Assembly (NCBI RefSeq): GCF_014306625.1
Contig: NZ_JACRYL010000022.1
Coordinates: 1,399 to 54,402 of the forward strand
From: Pedobacter fastidiosus
GTDB taxonomy: Bacteria; Bacteroidota; Bacteroidia; Sphingobacteriales; Sphingobacteriaceae
Direction of reading: 5' to 3'
DNA: 53,004 nt
Below are positions 46,683-53,004 of the stretch, piece by piece. The translations under genes and the position numbers were made by a program. The notes below the pieces were generated by a model. The model was not told the origin of the DNA, searched no databases, and was given only the letters and a program-made list of their open reading frames with translations. Each line of letters begins with the position of its first letter. The first letter of the stretch is position 1.

Positions 46683-47357
46683 TTGAAAATAAATAAATCA
46701 TATACAGGAATCATTGTTGCTTTAACGGTAATTGGCTGTTGGCTTACCTTACTTTACTCTCTTTTAACCTGGAATTTTGTATGGACCAATCCTTTGGTCT
46801 ATCTGTTAATCCTTGTTCAAATGCATTTGTACACCGGTTTATTTATTACTGCACATGATGCCATGCATGGAACAATCTCGAGCAATAAAACTGTAAATAA
46901 TATACTCGGGTATATTTCCGTATTTCTTTATGCAGGCTTTTTCTATAATACTTTACTTACCAAACACCATAAGCACCATAGCCATGTTCATACAGAAGAA
47001 GATCCAGATTACGCTAATCATGGCTTCTGGAGATGGTATTTAAGTTTTATGATGAATTACGTAACTGTAATTCAGCTCATAATTATGGCGGTTGCCTTTA
47101 ATGTTTTAAAAATTTGGGTTAATCAGGAAAATCTTTTATTGTTTTGGGTTTTACCTTCGTTAATGAGTACGTTTCAATTATTTTATTTTGGAACCTATTT
47201 ACCTCACAAGGGAGAGCACGATAACGAATATCATTCATCTACACTTCAAAAAAATCATTTTATAGCTTTTATAACTTGTTATTTTTTTGGTTATCATTTA
47301 GAACATCATCAAAAACCAGGCATGCCTTGGTGGCAATTGTACAAAACTAAAAGTTAA
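46683..47357 (+). CDS. crtW: Beta-carotene ketolase, CrtW-like (fatty-acid-desaturase superfamily)
   Basis: A 224-residue integral-membrane di-iron oxygenase. Histidine boxes: FITAHDAMHGTISS near 56-69 (HDAMH), LTKHHKHHSHVHTEEDPDYA near 92-111 (HHKHHSHVH), and FGYHLEHHQKPGMPWWQL near 202-219 (HLEHH-x-xPxxPWW). The size, box spacing and final 'PWW.L' fit bacterial CrtW, which puts 4-keto groups on beta-ionone rings. Start codon is TTG at 46683, as there is no upstream ATG in frame. The downstream hemH is 164 bp away with its own promoter-like sequence. A hydroxylase of the fatty-acid-hydroxylase superfamily (CrtZ) is the alternative, but CrtZ is shorter and its boxes differ. Confidence 0.88.
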   Translation: MKINKSYTGIIVALTVIGCWLTLLYSLLTWNFVWTNPLVYLLILVQMHLYTGLFITAHDAMHGTISSNKTVNNILGYISVFLYAGFFYNTLLTKHHKHHSHVHTEEDPDYANHGFWRWYLSFMMNYVTVIQLIIMAVAFNVLKIWVNQENLLLFWVLPSLMSTFQLFYFGTYLPHKGEHDNEYHSSTLQKNHFIAFITCYFFGYHLEHHQKPGMPWWQLYKTKS

Positions 47358-47521
47358 GTGTTTTCATTTTAACCTTATAGATTTCGCAAGTTCTGAAATT
47401 TTCAAGGTCTAAATAAGCAAGATCAAATTTGACTAAAAAATGGCTACTGTCATATTTTTACGATAGGTAAAAAACAATAAAAAGTCGATATTTGCCACAC
47501 AAAACATATTCTTAATTCTAA

Positions 47522-48532
47522 ATGAGCAAAAAGGGAATTTTACTGGTTAATTTAGGAACACCTGATAGTCCTGCCGTGTCCGACGTTAAAAAATATTTAG
47601 ATCAATTTCTAATGGATGAAAGGGTGATCGATATTCCTGCTTTTAACCGCACATTATTGGTAAAAGGTATTATTGTTCCTTTCCGCAGTCCTAAAACAGC
47701 CAAATTATATAGAGAAATATGGAATGAAAATGGTTCTCCGCTTTTGTTTTATAGTCAATTGCAGGCAAAAATGCTTCAAGAGAGACTGGGTGACGAATAT
47801 CATGTAGAATTGGCTATGCGCTACCAAAGTCCTTCAATCGCTTCAGCGCTAGCAAATTTAAAAGCTGGTTTGGTAGAAAGCATTCAGGTAATTCCTATGT
47901 TTCCGCAATATGCATCAGCAAGTACCGGTTCAGTAATGCAATTGGTAATGGAATTGGTAAGTAAGTGGCAAACTGTGCCACCTATTTCATTTGTTAATTC
48001 TTTCCATGATAATGAATTGATGATTAAAGTTTTTGCCGAAAATGCAAGAAAACATAATGTAGAAAGTTACGATCATGTTCTATTTAGTTTCCACGGATTA
48101 CCGGAGAGACAGTTATTAAAATGTGATCACACTGGAAGTTATTGTTTGAAAAACGCGGATTGTTGCCAAACTTTAAATGATACCAATAAATTTTGTTACT
48201 CTGCTCAAGGACATGATACGGCAAGATTAATTGCTAAAGAACTAAATTTATCTAGAGAAAATTATACGGTTTGTTTTCAATCGAGATTGGGAAAAGAACC
48301 ATGGGTACAGCCTTACACAACTGATGTTTTAAAGAAATTAGCGGGCGAAGGTAAAAAGCGCTTATTGGTTTTTAGTCCTGCTTTTGTGGCTGATTGTTTA
48401 GAAACTCAATACGAAATTACTGTAGAGTATCACGAAGAATTTAAAGCTTTAGGAGGAGAACACGTTCAGCTGGTAGAAAGCTTAAACGATAGTCCTGTTT
48501 TTATTGAAGCATTAGCTGGAATGATCAACTAA
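47522..48532 (+). CDS. hemH: Ferrochelatase
   Basis: HemH inserts ferrous iron into protoporphyrin IX, the last step of haem synthesis, at the membrane surface. The 336-residue protein begins KGILLVNLGTPDSPAVSDVK, with MDERVIDIP, YREIWNENGSPLLFYSQLQA, the catalytic-histidine segment LFSFHGLPERQL, CYSAQGHDTARLIAKEL, CFQSRLGKEPWVQPYT and FSPAFVADCLET. The CDHTG/CLKNADCCQ cysteines near 201-216 could be iron-sulfur or structural. A near-consensus box (gatatttg, 47486-47493) lies 28 bp before the ATG. Gluconokinase follows after 3 bp. Confidence 0.96.
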   Translation: MSKKGILLVNLGTPDSPAVSDVKKYLDQFLMDERVIDIPAFNRTLLVKGIIVPFRSPKTAKLYREIWNENGSPLLFYSQLQAKMLQERLGDEYHVELAMRYQSPSIASALANLKAGLVESIQVIPMFPQYASASTGSVMQLVMELVSKWQTVPPISFVNSFHDNELMIKVFAENARKHNVESYDHVLFSFHGLPERQLLKCDHTGSYCLKNADCCQTLNDTNKFCYSAQGHDTARLIAKELNLSRENYTVCFQSRLGKEPWVQPYTTDVLKKLAGEGKKRLLVFSPAFVADCLETQYEITVEYHEEFKALGGEHVQLVESLNDSPVFIEALAGMIN

Positions 48533-48535
48533 TTA

Positions 48536-49042
48536 ATGGCCAAATTAATCATCTTAATGGGCGTTTCTGGAAGTGGTAAAACCTCTATTGGTGAAGCACT
48601 TGCTCAAAAAATAAGTGCTCAATTTATTGATGGCGATCATCTACACAGCCAAAGAAATATAGATAAAATGGCATCTGGAATTCCACTTACAGATGCCGAT
48701 AGATACGATTGGCTTAAACTAATTGGTGAGGTTGGAAAAAGAGAAGTCGATAACAATATTAACTGTATTATAGCCTGTTCGGCTTTGAAAAAATCTTACA
48801 GGGATATTATCCGTGCAGAAAACGAAAATTTGATTTTCATTTATTTAAAAGGAAGCTTCGAACTGATAGAATCTAGATTATCTTCGAGAAAAGGACATTA
48901 CATGCCTAAAGGTTTATTGAAAAGTCAATTTGATGTTTTAGAAGAACCTAAAGATGAAGAAACTGATGTTATTACGATAGAAATAAATCAAGATATTTCA
49001 GAAATCATAAACGAGATTATAAAATCTGTAAAGGTTTCGTAA
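48536..49042 (+). CDS. gntK: Gluconokinase, GntK type
   Basis: A 168-residue P-loop kinase that phosphorylates gluconate to 6-phosphogluconate. Walker A ILMGVSGSGKTSIGEALA near 5-22, IDGDHLHSQRNIDKMASGIP followed by LTDADRYDWL with the gluconate-binding His/Asp, and IACSALKKSYRDIIR. The late LKGSFELIESRLSSRKGHYM is typical of the family. It starts 3 bp after hemH, so it probably shares that mRNA although the pathways differ. Its 3' end overlaps the convergent waaA gene by 26 bp. Confidence 0.93.
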   Translation: MAKLIILMGVSGSGKTSIGEALAQKISAQFIDGDHLHSQRNIDKMASGIPLTDADRYDWLKLIGEVGKREVDNNINCIIACSALKKSYRDIIRAENENLIFIYLKGSFELIESRLSSRKGHYMPKGLLKSQFDVLEEPKDEETDVITIEINQDISEIINEIIKSVKVS

Positions 49043-50243
49043 TCATTTCGATAATCTGATCAGTAGATCCCTTTTTATCTTCAACGTACTTCTTAGCGCT
49101 TTCTGATGCGGGCTGATTGTTTTTAAAATCGCTAAATGCCAATTCTAACTCTTCTGAAGTAGATATGCTTTTAGCCGAACCTAACGAAATTAAATCTTTT
49201 GCTTCTTGAAACTTCTCATATTTTGGCCCGAAAATCACGGGTAATCCAAAAGCTACAGCCTCTAAAGTATTATGGATTCCGGCACCAAAGCCACCACCGA
49301 TATAAGCAAGTTTGCCATATCGATAAAGAGAAGATAACATGCCAATATTATCGATGATAAGGATTTGTGCTTGAGGATTTTCTGTTGTATTTAAAATCGA
49401 AAACCTTAAACTGCTATTAAGGAATTGCCTTTCAATATTAATGATATGATTGGAATCAATTTCGTGCGGTGCAATTATAAATTTCCATTCTGGATATTTT
49501 CCTGGCAAAGTCGATAATAGTTTTTCGTCTTCCGGCCATGTACTTCCACAGATTAATACTGGAGAATTGCCTATAAAACTTTCAATTTTTGGAAGTGATT
49601 TTGGAGATTGAGCATTCTCATAAACCCGATCAAAACGAGTATCGCCACTAAGCGTACAATTCTCAATCCCAATTGACTTTAAAAGGTTTACACTTTCCTC
49701 ATTCTGAACAAAGAAATAGGTAACACATTTTAGCATATCTCGGTAAAAACCGCCATACCATTTAAAAAAAGTTTGACTTTCTCTGAAAATTCCTGAGATC
49801 AGATATAATGGGATTTCTTTCCTTTTAAGTTCTGTAAAGTAGAAATGCCAAAATTCGTATTTGGTAAAAATCGCCATCTCTGGATTTATACTTTCAATAA
49901 ATCGCTTTGCGTTTTTAGGGGTATCAATTGGCAAATAGAAAACATCTGCAAGCGCATAATTTTTTCTGATTTCGTATCCCGAAGGAGAGAAAAAAGTAAC
50001 AATAATTTTTTTATTGGGGAATTTCTTTTTCAGTTCTTCCAATACAGGTCTACCTTGTTCAAATTCGCCCAGAGAAGCAAAGTGAAACCAAATGTGCTTT
50101 TCATTTGGATTTACTTTTTTTGCAATTTTATTGAAAAGATCTTTTCGACCATTAACAAAAAGCTTTGCTTTGGTATGAAAAATTGACAAAAAGCAAATAA
50201 TTACGTAGTATAATCTAATTCCTAATGAGTAAAGCCAAAGCAT
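49017..50243 (-). CDS. waaA: 3-deoxy-D-manno-octulosonic acid (Kdo) transferase
   Basis: WaaA (KdtA) adds Kdo to lipid IV-A in lipopolysaccharide synthesis, at the inner membrane. At 408 residues it starts with a membrane anchor (MLWLYSLGIRLYYVIICFLS), then the GT-B fold (GT30) with IWFHFASLGEFEQGRPVLEE near 51-70, containing the catalytic glutamate in LGEFEQGRP, FTKYEFWHFYFTELKRKEIP, SGDTRFDRV, CGSTWPEDEKLL, FIIAPHEI and YIGGGFGAGIHNTLEAVAFG followed by LPVIFGP. Lptb in this window supplies the export ATPase for the product. It is divergent from ugd (66-bp gap). Confidence 0.95.
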   Translation of the reverse strand: MLWLYSLGIRLYYVIICFLSIFHTKAKLFVNGRKDLFNKIAKKVNPNEKHIWFHFASLGEFEQGRPVLEELKKKFPNKKIIVTFFSPSGYEIRKNYALADVFYLPIDTPKNAKRFIESINPEMAIFTKYEFWHFYFTELKRKEIPLYLISGIFRESQTFFKWYGGFYRDMLKCVTYFFVQNEESVNLLKSIGIENCTLSGDTRFDRVYENAQSPKSLPKIESFIGNSPVLICGSTWPEDEKLLSTLPGKYPEWKFIIAPHEIDSNHIINIERQFLNSSLRFSILNTTENPQAQILIIDNIGMLSSLYRYGKLAYIGGGFGAGIHNTLEAVAFGLPVIFGPKYEKFQEAKDLISLGSAKSISTSEELELAFSDFKNNQPASESAKKYVEDKKGSTDQIIEMITKPLQIL

Positions 50244-50257
50244 TGAATGTAATTTAT

Positions 50258-50265
50258 TATCTTCG
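50258..50265 (+). promoter_or_regulatory. Near-consensus -7 box (TAtcTTcG) before ugd
   Basis: tatcttcg differs from TAnnTTTG at one position and lies 44 bp before the ugd ATG, in the divergent gap with waaA. Confidence 0.4.
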
Positions 50266-50309
50266 TCGCAAGATAAAACGAAAATATTTAAAACACCCTA
50301 ATTAAATAT

Positions 50310-51620
50310 ATGAAAATAGCTGTAGTTGGTACAGGATACGTTGGTTTAGTAACAGGAACGTGCCTGTCTGAAACCGGAAACGATGTAATTTGCGTCGATA
50401 TAAACGATGCAAAAGTAAAAAAAATGCAAAATGGTGAAGTTCCAATCTACGAACCAGGTCTTGATTTATTGTTCCACAGAAACATTGAACAAGGAAGATT
50501 AACTTTCACAACAAATCTTGCCGATGCTATAAAAGATGCCCAGATTATTTTTATGGCACTTCCAACGCCTCCAGGCGGAGATGGCGCTGCAGATCTTTCC
50601 TATATTTTGGGTGCGGCAAAAGACATTTCAAAATTGATAACAGAATATAAAATCATCGTAAACAAGTCTACAGTTCCGGTTGGTACTGCCGATAAGGTTA
50701 GAGCCGTTTTTGCTGCTAACACTTCAATAGAGGTTGATGTGGTTTCCAACCCTGAGTTTTTACGTGAAGGTGTAGCTGTAGATGATTTTATGAAACCAGA
50801 TCGCGTGGTTTTAGGAACAACCAGCGAACGTGCAAAAAAACTAATGACTGAACTTTATGGTCCTTATGTGCGCCAAGGAAATCCAATTCTATTTATGGAT
50901 GAGCGTTCTTCTGAACTTACTAAATATGCTGCAAACTCATTCCTTGCAACTAAGATTACTTTCATGAACGAGATTGCAAATCTTTGCGAACTTGTTGGTG
51001 CTGATGTAGATGCAGTAAGAAAAGGTATCGGATCAGATGAAAGAATTGGAAAACGTTTCCTTTTTCCTGGAATCGGTTATGGTGGTTCATGCTTTCCAAA
51101 AGATGTTCAGGCGCTAGTAATGGCTGCAGATGAAAATACTTATGATTTCCAGATCCTTAAATCGGTTATGGAAGTTAACGAAAGACAAAAAACTATCATT
51201 GTAGATAAAGTTTTAAAATATTACAAAAACGATATTCAGGGCAAACATTTTGCACTTTGGGGCTTAGCCTTCAAACCAGAAACTGATGATATCCGCGAAG
51301 CACCAGCACTTTATATTATAGATGCGCTAGTTAAAAATGGTGCTACAGTTACTGTTTTTGATCCGGAAGGAATGGAAAATGTAAAGGGTGTTATTGGAGA
51401 TAAAGTGAAATATGCGCAGAACCAATATGAAGCTTTGGAAGGTGCAGATGCACTTTTAATTGCAACAGAATGGTCTGTATTCCGTAATCCAGACTTTGAA
51501 AAAATTGAAAATATTTTAAAAAACAAAGTAATCTTTGACGGCCGTAATCTTTACGATCTTCAGAAAATGATTGATTTGGGTTATTATTACAACAGTATCG
51601 GAAGAAAATTAATTGATTAA
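50310..51620 (+). CDS. ugd: UDP-glucose 6-dehydrogenase
   Basis: Ugd oxidises UDP-glucose to UDP-glucuronate with two NAD, in two steps. The 436-residue protein shows the NAD-binding start MKIAVVGTGYVGLVTGTCLS, DINDAKVKKMQNGEVPIYEP, FMALPTPPGGDGAADLSYIL, VNKSTVPVGTADKVR, VSNPEFLREGVAVDDFMKPD near 146-165, and the catalytic cysteine in YGGSCFPKDVQAL near residue 260, then LWGLAFKPETDDIREAP. It feeds the next gene, UDP-glucuronate decarboxylase, which begins one base after its stop codon. It is the first gene of a sugar-nucleotide operon. Confidence 0.97.
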   Translation: MKIAVVGTGYVGLVTGTCLSETGNDVICVDINDAKVKKMQNGEVPIYEPGLDLLFHRNIEQGRLTFTTNLADAIKDAQIIFMALPTPPGGDGAADLSYILGAAKDISKLITEYKIIVNKSTVPVGTADKVRAVFAANTSIEVDVVSNPEFLREGVAVDDFMKPDRVVLGTTSERAKKLMTELYGPYVRQGNPILFMDERSSELTKYAANSFLATKITFMNEIANLCELVGADVDAVRKGIGSDERIGKRFLFPGIGYGGSCFPKDVQALVMAADENTYDFQILKSVMEVNERQKTIIVDKVLKYYKNDIQGKHFALWGLAFKPETDDIREAPALYIIDALVKNGATVTVFDPEGMENVKGVIGDKVKYAQNQYEALEGADALLIATEWSVFRNPDFEKIENILKNKVIFDGRNLYDLQKMIDLGYYYNSIGRKLID

Positions 51621-51621
51621 G

Positions 51622-52611
51622 ATGGAACGTAAAAGAATACTGATTACTGGAGCAGCGGGTTTTTTGGGCTCACATTTGTGCGATAGATTTATAAAAGAAA
51701 ATTACCATGTAATTGGTATGGATAACCTGATTACAGGAGATTTAGCCAATATTGAACATCTTTTTAGCTTAGAAAACTTTGAGTTTTATAATCATGATGT
51801 TTCCAAGTTTGTTCATGTACCCGGTCAACTAGATTATATTCTTCACTTCGCATCTCCAGCAAGTCCGATAGATTATTTGAAAATTCCGATTCAAACCTTA
51901 AAAGTTGGATCATTAGGCACACATAATTTACTTGGTTTGGCAAGAGCCAAAGGCGCAAGGATGTTAATTGCTTCTACTTCTGAAGTTTATGGAGATCCAA
52001 GTGTAAACCCACAGCCAGAAGAATATTGGGGAAATGTAAATCCAGTAGGTCCACGCGGTGTTTACGATGAGGCAAAACGTTTTCAAGAAGCCATCACTAT
52101 GGCCTACCATACTTTCCACGGTGTGGAAACCAGAATTATAAGAATTTTTAATACTTATGGTCCTAGAATGCGATTAAATGATGGGAGAGTACTTCCTGCA
52201 TTTATCGGTCAGGCGTTAAGAGGAGAGGATTTAACTGTTTTCGGAGACGGAAGTCAGACTAGATCTTTCTGCTATGTTGATGATTTGATTGAAGGAATTT
52301 ATCGTTTGTTAATGTCTGATTATGCACAACCTGTTAATATTGGCAATCCAGATGAGATTACAATTAAGCAGTTTTGCGAAGAGATTATTAAACTTACAGG
52401 CACATCTCAAAAAATTGTTTACAGAGATCTTCCTCAAGATGATCCTAAACAAAGAAGACCGGATATTACCAAAGCAAGAGCATTGTTAAACTGGGAGCCG
52501 AAAGTTGGTAGAGCAGAAGGTTTAAAAATTACTTACGAATACTTCAAATCTTTACCAGAGCAAGCTTTGGCAAAGATTGAGCATAAAGACTTTACAACAT
52601 TTAATCGTTAA
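51622..52611 (+). CDS. uxs: UDP-glucuronate decarboxylase (UDP-xylose synthase)
   Basis: An extended short-chain dehydrogenase/reductase that turns UDP-glucuronate into UDP-xylose and CO2. The 329-residue protein has the NAD motif RILITGAAGFLGSHLCDRFI near 4-23, GMDNLITGDLANIEHLF, LHFASPASPIDYLKIP, IASTSEVYGDPSVNPQPEEY with the catalytic Ser/Thr, GVYDEAKRFQEAITMAY with the YxxxK pair, RIFNTYGPRMRLNDGRV and GDGSQTRSFCYVDDLIEGIY. The EYWGNVNPVGPRGVYDEAKR signature distinguishes UXS from GalE and dTDP-glucose dehydratase. I use the ATG at 51622 instead of a TTG three codons earlier. galE follows one base after its stop. Confidence 0.95.
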   Translation: MERKRILITGAAGFLGSHLCDRFIKENYHVIGMDNLITGDLANIEHLFSLENFEFYNHDVSKFVHVPGQLDYILHFASPASPIDYLKIPIQTLKVGSLGTHNLLGLARAKGARMLIASTSEVYGDPSVNPQPEEYWGNVNPVGPRGVYDEAKRFQEAITMAYHTFHGVETRIIRIFNTYGPRMRLNDGRVLPAFIGQALRGEDLTVFGDGSQTRSFCYVDDLIEGIYRLLMSDYAQPVNIGNPDEITIKQFCEEIIKLTGTSQKIVYRDLPQDDPKQRRPDITKARALLNWEPKVGRAEGLKITYEYFKSLPEQALAKIEHKDFTTFNR

Positions 52612-52612
52612 G

Positions 52613-53004
52613 ATGTCTAAAATATTAGTTACCGGAGGTACGGGTTACATTGGTTCGCATACCGTGGTAGAACTGCACAACGCAGGTTACGAAGTGGTTA
52701 TCGTTGATAATTTATCCAACTCAAACATCAAAATCCTGACCCAGCTCCATGAGATTACGGGGAAATGGTTCGAATTTCAGGAGATTGATCTTCAGGATGA
52801 TAAAGCTGTTCAGGAATTTGCCGAACAGAACACGGATTTAACTGGAATTATTCATTTTGCAGCCTACAAGGCAGTGGGAGAATCGGTTGCCCAGCCGTTA
52901 AAATACTACAGGAATAACTTTTACAGTCTGATCAATCTGCTGGTTTCGTTCAACAGAAAGATAGATCTTGTGTTTTCTTCTTCCTGCACGGTTTATGGCC
53001 AGCC
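52613..53004 (+). CDS. galE: UDP-glucose 4-epimerase (5' part; runs off window)
   Basis: The first 130 codons show MSKILVTGGTGYIGSHTVVE with the NAD-binding glycine loop, VVIVDNLSNSN, EIDLQDDKAVQEFAEQNTDL, IIHFAAYKAVGESVAQPLKY and VFSSSCTVYGQP with the catalytic serine. This is the GalE order and spacing; GalE interconverts UDP-glucose and UDP-galactose. The catalytic YxxxK and the C-terminal half are beyond the window. The codon use changes here: of 12 leucines, 5 are CTG and 3 CTT/CTC, whereas the genes upstream mostly use TTA. It starts one base after the uxs stop, so it is in the same operon. Confidence 0.93.
   Translation, partial: MSKILVTGGTGYIGSHTVVELHNAGYEVVIVDNLSNSNIKILTQLHEITGKWFEFQEIDLQDDKAVQEFAEQNTDLTGIIHFAAYKAVGESVAQPLKYYRNNFYSLINLLVSFNRKIDLVFSSSCTVYGQ

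Noticed and set aside
1..53004. tRNA, rRNA or CRISPR loci
   Set aside because: I looked for tRNA-like cloverleaf arms (GTTCGA / TPsiC words), rRNA segments and repeat-spacer arrays and found none I could support by eye. A tRNAscan and an Infernal run would settle it.

Overview
The window looks like chromosome from a member of the Bacteroidota, most likely Sphingobacteriaceae and close to Pedobacter. The support is AT-rich sequence with TTA/AAA-rich codon use, an almost complete lack of Shine-Dalgarno sequences, promoter boxes of the Bacteroidota type TAnnTTTG in front of many genes, and family-typical genes (a BT_3928-type DoxX protein, DUF1599, a lone CdaA next to FolP, bacilliredoxin, a CruF carotenoid hydratase). 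The genus is an inference from gene content, not a search result.

Region 1 (1-6009) is accessory DNA. It opens with the remnant of an Eco57I/TaqI-type restriction-modification gene that lacks its 5' part, followed by an Mpi-type serine DNA invertase. Then comes a small mobilizable element: an XRE regulator, a MOB-type relaxase with a second gene apparently nested in its 3' third, MobC, a RepA-like RecA-fold ATPase, and an excisionase-like helix-turn-helix protein. Between the ATPase and mobC lie a hairpin that looks like an oriT and an array of seven GTAC cores spaced by 9 bp, which forms a perfect 23-bp inverted repeat. No tyrosine integrase is visible. A four-helix membrane protein of unknown function closes the region.

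Region 2 (6010-34850) is mostly housekeeping: ahcY, a polysaccharide-deacetylase-like protein, a GtrA/GT39 pair, pdxJ, an EamA exporter, gcvP, yceI, an MBL-fold hydrolase, recJ, lptB-GH3, a run of small membrane proteins and lipoproteins, bacilliredoxin, cdaA and folP (with an S23/four-helix-bundle gene lodged between them), and a DUF1599-DoxX-OppB-like permease-DinB-aroK run. Intergenic spaces hold dispersed hairpin repeats of several families.

Region 3 (34881-49042) carries carotenoid and tetrapyrrole genes. A CrtI/CrtD-type desaturase sits at 34881-36368. Some 7 kb further on is a tightly packed run of an acyltransferase, a CruC/CruG-type glycosyltransferase, a CruF hydratase, ispH and a CrtW-type ketolase, then hemH and gluconokinase. 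Read together, these could make an acylated, glycosylated, ketolated monocyclic carotenoid. Between the two carotenoid loci are a decayed RhuM gene, an M28 peptidase, a DoxX protein with an unusually strong ribosome binding site, a 36-residue peptide ORF, rlmD, and a DUF2807 protein built from repeats.

Region 4 (49017-53004) is envelope sugar metabolism: waaA/kdtA (Kdo transferase), then ugd, UDP-glucuronate decarboxylase and the start of galE, packed head to tail. These make UDP-GlcA, UDP-xylose and UDP-galactose, and probably open a polysaccharide cluster that continues past the window.
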